Notes: generated from the letters alone by a model not told the origin. A stretch of 64,000 nucleotides of DNA from Chlamydiota bacterium (GCA_013288005.1 JABDCS010000003.1:16666-80665), one strand, 5' to 3'. Shown: positions 8,710 to 16,813, counted from the first letter of the stretch. A program made the numbers and translations.

Positions 8710-11583
8710 TTAGGTTAATAACAGAATCTGGGGAAGTTGACTACCAGGATAAAGATAACGCAAGAGTGTATAACCTACCCCTACCTTACCCTTCATTAAG
8801 CTGATATCTGCAATTGCATCATAATCAGAACCGAAATTTTTTTGCGTATGCTCCACTACCTGAGCCACAAGCCTTTCTGCTGAGAGTTGTAATCCTTGGC
8901 CGGTATAGATTTTATGCGCTTCGCACAAAAATTCGATATGTCCTAAAGTCCCACAACATAAATCACAAATAAATTGGCTTTCGCTAGCCTTCTGTACCGC
9001 TGAAAGCGCTATTTGTATTTCCTCTTCGAGAATAGGATCGTCAGCGAGGGCTCCCCGTAGGGCAAGTCGACTCAGTCCAACCCCTCCTGCACCGTGACAC
9101 CAGGCAACAGAATTCCGCACCTTATCCTCACTCCCAAAATGGGGCCAGTTTTGCATTTCGGGAGAAAAATGGTTGCGTTCATACGCCAATGCCTCAAGGG
9201 CTGTTTCTCGATAAGAAGGATTAGGCGCATGCTCAAACAGCCGTAATAACGCAAAGGCACAGCCTGCCGTGCCATGAGAAAATCCTAAAAGAGATTGAGA
9301 ATGGTCGGGATTGTCCCAAGCCTTCCCTGGTTTTTTAAGAATGGCCTGTGAGCAGAGGTGATCACCTGCTCTTATAGCAAGCTCCAATAATCTAAGATCT
9401 TTTTTGTACGAATAGGAAGCGAGCAGTACTAAAATCAGTCCAGCAGTCCCTCTAATCACATCATAATTCTTGTCACCTTGGAGGACTTCGATTGTTAAAG
9501 AGGAAAGAAACTGCGCACTCTCTTCGACCAAAGTTGGCATCTTTAATAATTTTCCTATCGTCAATAGACCATACGCAAGTCCACTGGCCCCTGTCATGCC
9601 ACCGACTCCTAACTCTTCAAAAAGCTGCAGTGGAGAGTTCTGCAGTGTTTGTCGAATATCTTCCATTGTACATAAAGCAACTTCCTCCCATTTCCCATGC
9701 CCGCAGGATGCTAAGGCTGCAAAGAAAAGAGCTATTCCCATTTTTCCGGAATAAAGATCTATAGTGAGAGGTTGTAAAGAATATTGATCCGTTGAATCAT
9801 CTGCTCTTAAAGCAATCCAATCACAACTACCGTCTTTATGAAGGATTGCGCTATCTTTTACATGTGCGGCAATAGCTTCGACGACTTCTAATAACTTTTT
9901 AGAATCAATATCTTCCCCTGTTTTTGGTGGGACAAGGAAATTAGGAGCATGCACTGCACGCTCTTTAATCAAAAATGAACCGCGAATCAAGCGCTCTTGT
10001 AAGGAACAATCTTTCTCTCCCCATTTTTGTAATCGCTCGTGCACACAGTCCAAAGCCGTACGTGGAAGGAAATCTCGAATCAGCGGTGTTTTACCACAAT
10101 ACAGATCCTTTTGCTTAGGATGAGTATGAAACCAAGGAATATCACCGACTAATAGAGCTTTTTCTTCTTCCTCAAGAATAGGATCTAAATTGAAAGGAGT
10201 ATTTCTTAAGGAAACCTCTAAATAATGATGAAGATGACTTAGGATTTTTTTTCGCTCTACGGAATTTAAAAAGGATGAAGGAGAAAATAATTTCTCCTGA
10301 AGTAAGCTATAAAACCCCGTTGTTTTGACAATGCAACGAACAGGATAGTTGGCAAAAGTGTCGATCCAATCCCGGAAAGTATCTTTATTAGCATCGACAA
10401 GATTATAAATGCTTTTAAATCCATTGACAATTTGGGCAACATAATTCTCTGGAAGAACAGCTTTTTTATTTAAAGAGACTTGTTTAACGGAATATTCTTT
10501 GTATGCGTAGACTTGTTGAATCCGATCAGTATCAATGTCTTGCCAAACTAAAAATGGGTAAGGCGATATTTGACCTTGTCTAGCTCCAAGCCCGCTCACA
10601 TCGGTTCTATCCATTTTAGTTAAGCCGTGAGCAAAAGTAGGCAGCAATCCTGTAGATAGAATCGTAGTTATATTAGCTTTGGGCCAACGGAGTCCTTTTA
10701 GAGTAGGTATATGGGCATGAAAAAGGGCTTCATTATCAATAATGTAGGGGCTATCACCTGCAGGAATGATGTTTTCATTATGCAGGTCAGTACCTCCTAA
10801 TAAATAGTACAAACATAGAAGCATACCCCCTCTGAAGAAGTAATTTTCGACCTCTTCAGGTGTTTTGCAGGTTTTTTCTGAAACGTATTCTTCCCAGCCA
10901 TACTCTTTTCGTGCTAAAACCTGGTAATTCCTCAAAGGTAAAAATAGGCTTAGCGCATTGATTTTCTCTAAGAGATCTTGAAATGCAGCGGAGATGCGAA
11001 TATCTTTAGGTTTATAGACACACTTCTGCCCTCCTTCAAACGAACATAGAATGACTCTTTTACCATTTTGATGAGAATCCCCCATATTCATCGCAAGCTC
11101 AGATATTGCGCCTAATGGCCTGCCTCTACCTAAGCGTTCTTGTAAAAGAGGGAAATCATTTTCTAAGTGATCTAAAAATTCATGAACATTCTGAATCCAA
11201 AAAAAAATGAGCTGATTAATTGTATTTTCAAGCTCAGTATATTCGGAAAATAATAAGTGTTGATGATTGAGCAGGTTTTCCTGAACAAAATAGTCATAGC
11301 GTTCTTCAGCGGTACTACCTTTTAAAGCGCCTCTTAAACGATATAAGCCTAATTCTGTAGCTAAAGGGGCCGCGCTAAGTTTACTAATATCTTTAGTAAA
11401 ATCTGACCGTAAAGACCTATAAGCACTTTCTGTTAAATAAGGAGAGTCGCGAAAGCAGTCTAGCAAGTTCCCTGTCCACGCCCAGATGCCTCCTCCGAAA
11501 GGTAAACTTTTTACCTCTCGGGGAGCTGGTTGGTCAGACAATGAACACCTGTTAACTACGTATTCTCGAAAGTAGTTTCTCAC
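8710..11583 (-). CDS. Class II lanthionine synthetase (LanM), ProcM-like zinc site
   Basis: A 957-residue bifunctional LanM of normal length. The N-terminal dehydratase (DUF4135) has the kinase-like signature GGTDLHNEN (D266, H268, N271) with IIDNE (D283, E285), then SLRNTPF (R460, T462) and GDIPWF, residues known in the family for phosphorylation and elimination of Ser/Thr. The C-terminal LanC-like cyclase (from about 600) has FSHGTAG (H770), WCHG (C829) and LCCG (C876, C877). The CCG form, instead of the common CHG, is the mark of ProcM-like synthetases with a three-Cys zinc site and broad substrate tolerance. It should make Dha/Dhb and add core cysteines to form (methyl)lanthionines. It lies between the precursor genes and YcaO on the same strand. 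Confidence 0.95.
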   Translation of the reverse strand: MRNYFREYVVNRCSLSDQPAPREVKSLPFGGGIWAWTGNLLDCFRDSPYLTESAYRSLRSDFTKDISKLSAAPLATELGLYRLRGALKGSTAEERYDYFVQENLLNHQHLLFSEYTELENTINQLIFFWIQNVHEFLDHLENDFPLLQERLGRGRPLGAISELAMNMGDSHQNGKRVILCSFEGGQKCVYKPKDIRISAAFQDLLEKINALSLFLPLRNYQVLARKEYGWEEYVSEKTCKTPEEVENYFFRGGMLLCLYYLLGGTDLHNENIIPAGDSPYIIDNEALFHAHIPTLKGLRWPKANITTILSTGLLPTFAHGLTKMDRTDVSGLGARQGQISPYPFLVWQDIDTDRIQQVYAYKEYSVKQVSLNKKAVLPENYVAQIVNGFKSIYNLVDANKDTFRDWIDTFANYPVRCIVKTTGFYSLLQEKLFSPSSFLNSVERKKILSHLHHYLEVSLRNTPFNLDPILEEEEKALLVGDIPWFHTHPKQKDLYCGKTPLIRDFLPRTALDCVHERLQKWGEKDCSLQERLIRGSFLIKERAVHAPNFLVPPKTGEDIDSKKLLEVVEAIAAHVKDSAILHKDGSCDWIALRADDSTDQYSLQPLTIDLYSGKMGIALFFAALASCGHGKWEEVALCTMEDIRQTLQNSPLQLFEELGVGGMTGASGLAYGLLTIGKLLKMPTLVEESAQFLSSLTIEVLQGDKNYDVIRGTAGLILVLLASYSYKKDLRLLELAIRAGDHLCSQAILKKPGKAWDNPDHSQSLLGFSHGTAGCAFALLRLFEHAPNPSYRETALEALAYERNHFSPEMQNWPHFGSEDKVRNSVAWCHGAGGVGLSRLALRGALADDPILEEEIQIALSAVQKASESQFICDLCCGTLGHIEFLCEAHKIYTGQGLQLSAERLVAQVVEHTQKNFGSDYDAIADISLMKGKVGVGYTLLRYLYPGSQLPQILLLT

Positions 11584-11639
11584 CGTAAAATCGGTCGTAA
11601 AGTAAATAATCTGCGCTTAGAGATTAACTATCACTGCTA

Positions 11640-11915
11640 CTAACGAATGCAACCACAAGAAGCCCCCCTCGACTCTCCCCCAGCAGCTATTTTCTTTAAT
11701 TGGGATTCATCAAGGGATTGGATATCGGATGGGGTGGAAGGTAAAACAAAGGTAAACTGATGCACATCATCTTCAATAACTTTCACTTCAATATCATTAG
11801 GAATTCCATACCCCAAGCTATTTAAAGTATCTCGGGGATTGCTGATTAGCTTTTTACGAAATTCTGGATCTTTCCACGCTTTAGCAATTACTTTAAAATG
11901 TAGGTCTTGCTCCAT
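11640..11915 (-). CDS. NHLP-leader RiPP precursor 1
   Basis: A 91-residue precursor. The leader (about residues 1-80) is of the nitrile-hydratase-like type: KVIAKAWKDPEFRKKL, a LGYGIP turn, EVKVIEDDVHQFTFVLP, then LDESQLKKIAAGG ending in a double glycine. The predicted core is only ESRGASCGCIR (2 Ser, 2 Cys). The start ATG has GGAG seven bases upstream. It is the precursor nearest LanM, 56 bases upstream of it, and has its own promoter-like region homologous to that of precursor 3. Compared with its siblings, the Thr before SCGC is Ala. Confidence 0.9.
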   Translation of the reverse strand: MEQDLHFKVIAKAWKDPEFRKKLISNPRDTLNSLGYGIPNDIEVKVIEDDVHQFTFVLPSTPSDIQSLDESQLKKIAAGGESRGASCGCIR

Positions 11916-11990
11916 CTTGTCTCTCCTCGTGTAATTACTTAAATGTCTTTCCTAATGTTTCGAGAATTTGCGTTTAGATAAATTCTCTTT

Positions 11991-12018
11991 CGCATAAGGA
12001 ATTAAACTTTTCTAACAA
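11991..12018 (-). promoter_or_regulatory. Putative promoter of precursor 1
   Basis: On the minus strand TTGTTA (12018-12013) and TATGCG (11996-11991) are separated by 16 bases. The same arrangement occurs upstream of precursor 3, inside a homologous stretch of about 100 bases (about 11940-12040). Conservation between the two copies supports function; the boxes themselves are only moderate matches. Confidence 0.45.
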
Positions 12019-12144
12019 GATATCTCTACTCTAATTCCCTAAAGATAAAAACGTATTTATTGTTTTTTCTGACAAGAATTAGCTTTTTGAATCTTCGATT
12101 GGAAAAGCTCTAAAAATCAACCAAACTTAATTTAATAATTATTT

Positions 12145-12441
12145 TTAACAACGACCACTAACACAAATACAACCACAAGATGTACCCATTGCCTCTCCAC
12201 CCGCCGCTATTTTCTTCAATTGCGCTTCATCGAGTGATTTGATGTCGGCAGGAGATGAAGGTAAAACAAAAGTAAAGTGATGAGCATCATCTTCAACAAC
12301 TTTTACCTCGATATCCTTTGGAATATTGTAGCCCATGCTATTCAGTGTATCTTTAGGATTGCTCTTTAATTTCTTACGGAATTCTGGGTCTTTCCATGCT
12401 TTTGCAATCACTTTATAGTGCAAGTCTGGATCATGCTCCAT
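12145..12441 (-). CDS. NHLP-leader RiPP precursor 2, longest core
   Basis: About 98 residues from the ATG at 12441 (MEHDPDLHYK), which has AGGA at good spacing; an in-frame ATG four codons earlier is less likely because that Shine-Dalgarno lies just after it. The leader is almost the same as in the sibling precursors and ends LKKIAAGG. The predicted core EAMGTSCGCICVSGRC has 4 Cys and 3 Ser/Thr, three residues longer than precursor 3 and carrying a distal SGRC. The upstream space is short (about 100 bases) and unlike the promoter regions of precursors 1 and 3, so it may be read from the precursor 3 promoter. Confidence 0.9.
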   Translation of the reverse strand: MEHDPDLHYKVIAKAWKDPEFRKKLKSNPKDTLNSMGYNIPKDIEVKVVEDDAHHFTFVLPSSPADIKSLDEAQLKKIAAGGEAMGTSCGCICVSGRC

Positions 12442-12538
12442 TGTATTCCTCATAGGTTAATGCTGAATTTAGAAATATCTTCCAAAACGATGAAAAACTA
12501 ATAACCCTTGATTCGAGTATAGATGCTATTAAAACTTT

Positions 12539-12820
12539 CTATTGCTTACAAATGCATCCACAAGATGTTCCCATAGATTCACCACCAGCGGCTATTTTCT
12601 TTAATTGAGATTCGTCGAGTGATTTGATATCTGAGGGCGCGGCAGGTAAAACAAATGTAAACTGATGAGCATCATCCTCAGCTACTTTCACCTCGATATC
12701 GTCAGGGATGCTGTAGCCCATACTATTAAGAGTCTCTTTAGGGTTACTCTTTAATTTCTTACGGAATTCTGGATCTTTCCATGCTTTTGCAATTACTTTG
12801 TAATGAAGATCTTGGTCCAT
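12539..12820 (-). CDS. NHLP-leader RiPP precursor 3, operon-proximal
   Basis: A 93-residue precursor with a nitrile-hydratase-like leader (KVIAKAWKDPEFRKKL, EVKVAEDDAHQFTFVLP, LDESQLKKIAAGG). The predicted core ESMGTSCGCICKQ has 3 Cys and 3 Ser/Thr. GGAG lies seven bases before the ATG, as in precursor 1. It is the first gene of the minus-strand cluster: precursors 3, 2, 1, LanM, YcaO. The double glycine is a typical site for a C39-type leader protease, but none is present in the window. Confidence 0.9.
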   Translation of the reverse strand: MDQDLHYKVIAKAWKDPEFRKKLKSNPKETLNSMGYSIPDDIEVKVAEDDAHQFTFVLPAAPSDIKSLDESQLKKIAAGGESMGTSCGCICKQ

Positions 12821-12897
12821 CTTGTTTCTCCGGGTTGATTATTCTCGAAATGCCTTTCCTAATTTTTCAAGGATTTGCATTTCGTTAGATTCTCTTT

Positions 12898-12926
12898 TGC
12901 ATAATGTAATTAAAGTTTTCTATCAA
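12898..12926 (-). promoter_or_regulatory. Putative promoter of the RiPP cluster (precursor 3)
   Basis: On the minus strand TTGATA (12926-12921), 17 bases, then TATGCA (12903-12898). The surrounding sequence 12840-12945 is homologous to 11940-12040 in front of precursor 1. Transcription from here would cover all three precursors and could continue into LanM and YcaO. Confidence 0.5.
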
Positions 12927-12944
12927 GAGATCTCTAAACTAATT

Positions 12945-13187
12945 TTTTTCTCGAGTAAGAGATTTAGACATCTCACATTACACCGGTATTACAGATGATG
13001 TTGTAATCCAATATTCGTGCAAATAATTTTATAGTAAAAAACATATTTTACTATTAAACCCTAATTGTTGAAATCGCTGATTTCCTTACTGTAAGATGTC
13101 TCCAGAAACAAGATTTTTGCTTTACTTTTTCATTAAACTCTCGTGATCATGGTCGTGATCCATTAACTCCCGTTTTTAGGAAGAGAG
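12945..13187. promoter_or_regulatory. Divergent control region between RiPP cluster and GyrI-like gene
   Basis: An AT-rich intergenic stretch without a gene. It holds short symmetric elements: GAGAT-TTAGAC-ATCTC at about 12959-12974, then ATTACA at 12977-12982 and 12988-12993 with the inverse TGTAAT at 13002-13007. These could be operator half-sites between the cluster promoter and the rightward gene at 13188. No regulator is encoded next to it, so this is only a candidate. Confidence 0.3.
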
Positions 13188-13643
13188 ATGCCTCACGTTA
13201 TAGAAAATCTAAAAAAGAAGTTTTTTATTGGTCTGGAGTTACAAACAAATAATGAAGATTGCTCTTTAGCCATTCCTGCTCGCAAAGAAAAGTTTTTTCA
13301 AGAAAACACTCTTGAAAAAATCCCTAATAAGATTAATCAGGAGATCATGACTCTTTACACCGATTACGAAGGGGATCATACAAAGCCTTATTCGTGGCTT
13401 CTAGGATGTGAAGTTTCTAGTTTAGATGAGGTACCCCCAGGATTGGTAGGCAAAATAATCCCTGAATCCAAATATGCTGTTTACACAAGTGTGGGAGAAT
13501 TTCCCCATGGATTAATTGCTGTGGGTCAGGAAATCTGGAAATCTTCCTTAAACCGCTCGTATACTAACGATTTTGAAGTGTATCCAAGCAACTTTGATCC
13601 TCAACGCCATCCAGAAGTAAAAGTTTACATCGCTATAGAGTAA
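13188..13643 (+). CDS. GyrI-like / effector-binding domain protein
   Basis: A 151-residue stand-alone GyrI-like (AraC effector-binding, SOUL-like) domain: an N-terminal strand with FIGLELQTNN, the central segment LYTDYEGDHTKPYSWLLGCEV, then PESKYAVYTSVGEFPHGL and a C-terminal DFEVYPSNFDPQRHPEVKVYIAIE, the usual end of the family. Relatives bind cationic or hydrophobic small molecules, sense drugs, or shield gyrase from toxins. AGGAAGAG precedes the ATG. It faces away from the RiPP cluster across the shared 367-base space, so a link to it (self-protection or sensing) is possible but unproven. Confidence 0.75.
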   Translation: MPHVIENLKKKFFIGLELQTNNEDCSLAIPARKEKFFQENTLEKIPNKINQEIMTLYTDYEGDHTKPYSWLLGCEVSSLDEVPPGLVGKIIPESKYAVYTSVGEFPHGLIAVGQEIWKSSLNRSYTNDFEVYPSNFDPQRHPEVKVYIAIE

Positions 13644-13652
13644 GTTGCGGAT

Positions 13653-13726
13653 ACTTCGCCTATCGAGGCTGATAGAAATCCCCCTTTAAACAGATATTCT
13701 GGGCGGCTCCCTAACCTAGGCGAAGT
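13653..13726. repeat. Perfect 10-bp inverted repeat 3' of the GyrI-like gene
   Basis: ACTTCGCCTA at 13653-13662 and TAGGCGAAGT at 13717-13726, with a 54-base spacer. No T-run follows. It could fold as a 3' structure of the preceding transcript or be a remnant of a mobile sequence. Confidence 0.4.
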
Positions 13727-13796
13727 TGCTCCTGTTGAAGCTAGCAACAAAACGCCTATGAATCTTTGGTAATCAAGCTGATGACATCGGAGAAAA

Positions 13797-14654
13797 ATGG
13801 AAAAGATAAGTCGATTTGGTGCCTATGGGATTCTGCTACAAGATGAAAAAATCTTGCTTACCCTAAAAAAAGCGGGTCCTTTTCAAGGCTTGTGGGACTT
13901 ACCTGGAGGAGGGATTGAGTTTGAAGAAAGTCCTGAAATAACACTGCAACGCGAACTACTAGAAGAAGTAGCCATTCGTCCTGAGTCGTGGGATTTTCTC
14001 TACCACTCTACGCATACCCAATCTTATACAAAGAATGAAATTGTCTATGGATATCACCAGTTAGGCGCAATTTATAAGGTTAAGAATTGGGACGTTGTAG
14101 CGGATGCAAAAGCCCAAGAAGAATATCAATGGCTCCCTGTAAACAATCTGGATACACAACATCTCACGCCCTTAGCCAGAGACGCTGTTAGCTTTCTCCT
14201 CCAGCATCAGAGCTGGAGACCCAATGACAAAATTCGAGGAAAAGCGGTCGCCATCGTCAAAAAAGACGATTGTATTTTAGTTTGTGAAGTTCGCGATGAT
14301 CATGGCAGCTTAAAAGGTTGGGTTCCCCCGGGTGGTGGTATCGAATTCTGCGAAACAGCCCAAGAGACCTTATGCAGAGAGATAGCCGAAGAAATAGGCT
14401 GCACCATTCAGATACATGGGCCTTACCAAGTTTTTGAAAACATTTTTGATCATCAAGGATTCAAAGGTCATGAAATTGTATTCGCCTTCCGCGTAACTTT
14501 AGATAATGAAAAAATTTACAAACAAGCCCGCTTTCCGATTAACGAAGCAAGCGGGAATACTATTTGGTTAGAATGGATTCCTATTTCACGTTTCCTCAAC
14601 CATCAAGATTTACTATTTCCGAACGGAATTTTAACCGCTTTAGAAAAGCTTTAA
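13797..14654 (+). CDS. Tandem Nudix hydrolase (two Nudix domains)
   Basis: 285 residues with two complete Nudix domains. The first Nudix box is GGGIEFEESPEITLQRELLEEV (about residues 39-60, split here only by my reading), the second GGGIEFCETAQETLCREIAEE (about 180-200). Each has the G-x5-E-x7-REUxEE pattern that binds metal and cleaves X-linked nucleoside diphosphates. Duplicated Nudix proteins are uncommon; two active sites on one chain could act on related substrates. It is followed within 4 bases by grpB-like and then by the aldolase and GNAT genes, probably one operon. Confidence 0.88.
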   Translation: MEKISRFGAYGILLQDEKILLTLKKAGPFQGLWDLPGGGIEFEESPEITLQRELLEEVAIRPESWDFLYHSTHTQSYTKNEIVYGYHQLGAIYKVKNWDVVADAKAQEEYQWLPVNNLDTQHLTPLARDAVSFLLQHQSWRPNDKIRGKAVAIVKKDDCILVCEVRDDHGSLKGWVPPGGGIEFCETAQETLCREIAEEIGCTIQIHGPYQVFENIFDHQGFKGHEIVFAFRVTLDNEKIYKQARFPINEASGNTIWLEWIPISRFLNHQDLLFPNGILTALEKL

Positions 14655-14658
14655 TACA

Positions 14659-15177
14659 ATGAAGCCTAATTTAGCACCCTCTTCAGAACAATGGCCTATA
14701 GCTTTTGAAAAAGAGAAAGCTAGGCTCTTACGCACTCTACGTGATTGGATAATAGATATTCAGCATATCGGAAGCACGGCGATTCCAGGGCTTATTGCAA
14801 AACCTGTTATTGATATTATGATTGGAGTTAACAACCTTGAAGACGCCGATCTACATTGTGTATCGAAAATACAAAATCTGGACTACGTTTATATCAAAGA
14901 ATATGAACGTGATTTACCTCAGAGAAGATATTTTCAGAAAACATCAGAAACAGGGGTACGAACACATCAAATTCACTTGGTGGTCATGGATTCAGATTGG
15001 TGCAAACGTCGCCTTTTGTTCCGCGATTACTTACGATCCCATCCCGATACTGCGCAAGAGTATGGAAAACTTAAACAATTACTTGCTGAAAAATATTTAG
15101 ATGCCAATGCCTATGCAAGCGCCAAAACTCCTTTTATTCGAAAAATCGAAACAATAGCTTGTGAAGAAGAAAGATAG
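14659..15177 (+). CDS. GrpB/UPF0157 family nucleotidyltransferase-fold protein
   Basis: 172 residues with the GrpB signature IQHIGSTAIPGLIAKPVIDIMIGV and the downstream THQIHLVV and FRDYLRSHPDTAQEYGKLK segments. The family has a nucleotidyltransferase-like fold; its role is poorly known. It starts 4 bases after the tandem Nudix gene and is followed closely by the aldolase gene. Confidence 0.85.
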   Translation: MKPNLAPSSEQWPIAFEKEKARLLRTLRDWIIDIQHIGSTAIPGLIAKPVIDIMIGVNNLEDADLHCVSKIQNLDYVYIKEYERDLPQRRYFQKTSETGVRTHQIHLVVMDSDWCKRRLLFRDYLRSHPDTAQEYGKLKQLLAEKYLDANAYASAKTPFIRKIETIACEEER

Positions 15178-15212
15178 TCCTAAATATTACAAAGAAAAAA
15201 CAGCTTTCTGTT

Positions 15213-16253
15213 ATGAACAATAAAAAAATTTGCTTGGCGAGCGATAACTTTACACCTGTGCATCCAAGAATCATGGAAGCGCTTTTTGAAGCCAATGTTG
15301 GCTATGCGCCTTCTTACGGTTTAGATCCTTGGACAGCCCAAGCAGAAAAGCTCATTCTTCACTCCTTTAAAGAGTCGAAAAAAGCTTTATTTCTTCCCAA
15401 TGGCACCGGTGCTAATGTGCTTGCGCTTAAACTCGCCTGTAAAAGATATGAATCGGTGATATGTACCGATATTGCGCATCTTCATTACCAAGAATCTGGA
15501 TCGGCTGAAGCAATTGTCGGATGTAAACTTTTAACTGTGCCTCACCTGAACGGGAAAATCACCATTGAAGGAGTTCGAAAAAAACTCAAAACTGAAAGAG
15601 CTTTTGGAAAACATTCTACATCGCCTCGGGTTCTTTCGATTACACAACCTACTGAATTAGGGACTCTCTATTCTTGTGAAGAACTCCGAGCATTATCAAA
15701 TTTATGTAAGGAAGAAGGGTTACTGCTCCATATGGATGGCAGCCGTCTCTACAACGCAGCTGTTGCTATGAAGAGAACCTTAAGCGATAGCGCAGGAGCT
15801 GGCTCTTTGGATCTTTTATCTTTGGGTGGAACAAAAAATGGTCTAATGGGAGCAGAAGCCTTGGTGATCTTTAACTCCGAGCTTCTAGAAGGGGCTGACC
15901 ACCTCCACAAGCAAAATCTAGGACTTCTTTCTAAAATGCGTTATCTTTCTGCTCAATTTATTCCTTTTTTTGAAGAAAATCTCTGGGAAGTATTGGCTAA
16001 ACAAGCCAATGAAAGAGCTCAGGAAATTGCAGCTATTGTAAGGACTATCCCAAAGTTATGTATAAGTTATCCTGTTGAAACCAATCAGATTTTTTTTACT
16101 CTCCCTTCTTCCTGGATCCCTCTCCTTCACGAAAAGGTTCTCTGCTTTGCCTGGGATCAAGAGAAAAATGAAATACGGTTCACGACTTCTTGGAATACTA
16201 GCGAAGAAGATGTAAAAAACTTGCATGCGTTATTCAATGAGATCGCGAATTAA
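15213..16253 (+). CDS. Threonine-aldolase-like PLP enzyme
   Basis: 346 residues, a fold type I PLP enzyme of the low-specificity threonine aldolase/beta-eliminating lyase family. Visible are the cofactor loop FLPNGTGANVLAL (about 60-72), LHMDGSRLYNA with the PLP-contacting Asp (D175), and GGTKNG with the Schiff-base lysine (K208). It would cleave L-threonine or allo-threonine to glycine and acetaldehyde, giving a glycine source. It lies in a plus-strand run Nudix-grpB-aldolase-GNAT with gaps of 4-36 bases. Confidence 0.88.
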   Translation: MNNKKICLASDNFTPVHPRIMEALFEANVGYAPSYGLDPWTAQAEKLILHSFKESKKALFLPNGTGANVLALKLACKRYESVICTDIAHLHYQESGSAEAIVGCKLLTVPHLNGKITIEGVRKKLKTERAFGKHSTSPRVLSITQPTELGTLYSCEELRALSNLCKEEGLLLHMDGSRLYNAAVAMKRTLSDSAGAGSLDLLSLGGTKNGLMGAEALVIFNSELLEGADHLHKQNLGLLSKMRYLSAQFIPFFEENLWEVLAKQANERAQEIAAIVRTIPKLCISYPVETNQIFFTLPSSWIPLLHEKVLCFAWDQEKNEIRFTTSWNTSEEDVKNLHALFNEIAN

Positions 16254-16270
16254 CAATACCCCATATTTTC

Positions 16271-16813
16271 ATGAAACAACTACTTGATTCCGCTATCTGC
16301 ATACGCCCACTTATTGAAACCGATATACCAAAAATCACTCATCGCTATTGCTTCCCCTGGTCGACTCCAGAAAAGACCCATCTTCTTTGGAAAACATACT
16401 ACCGAGAACAGATCGAGGGCATTCGCACAGTAGGAATCATCGAGAGAAATGACGAGATACTCGGTTATGGTAGCTTACTTCGCAAATCCGAATGCCTTTC
16501 CTTTTTGAACCAAGGAATTCCCGAAATCAATGCCATTTGGATCGATGAGGAGTATAGGAGATGCGGCCTTGGAAGGGCCTTAATCGTTTGGCATGAAAAT
16601 CTCGCCTATCAAGAAGGTTATCGTCAAATAGGACTTGGTGTTGGATTATATGCTGATTATGGTGCAGCTCAACAGCTTTATTTCCGACTTGGCTACACCC
16701 CAGATGGAAATGGAGTCACCTATAAAGGACACCCAGTAACTCCTTGTCAAAGCTACCCAATCGATGATGAACTTATCCTTTGGTTAATCAAGAAGATAGA
16801 TGCAGTCTTATAA
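16271..16813 (+). CDS. GNAT family N-acetyltransferase
   Basis: 180 residues with an N-terminal strand CIRPLIETDIPKI, the central WIDEEYRRCGLGRALI acetyl-CoA loop (R-x-x-G-x-G/A at about 97-102) and a C-terminal AQQLYFRLGYTPDG. The substrate is unknown. It begins 18 bases after the aldolase gene and is probably the last gene of that operon. Confidence 0.8.
   Translation: MKQLLDSAICIRPLIETDIPKITHRYCFPWSTPEKTHLLWKTYYREQIEGIRTVGIIERNDEILGYGSLLRKSECLSFLNQGIPEINAIWIDEEYRRCGLGRALIVWHENLAYQEGYRQIGLGVGLYADYGAAQQLYFRLGYTPDGNGVTYKGHPVTPCQSYPIDDELILWLIKKIDAVL

Noticed and set aside
12454..12538. A fourth, remnant precursor between precursors 2 and 3
   Set aside because: The space is too short and carries no leader-like sequence in any frame.
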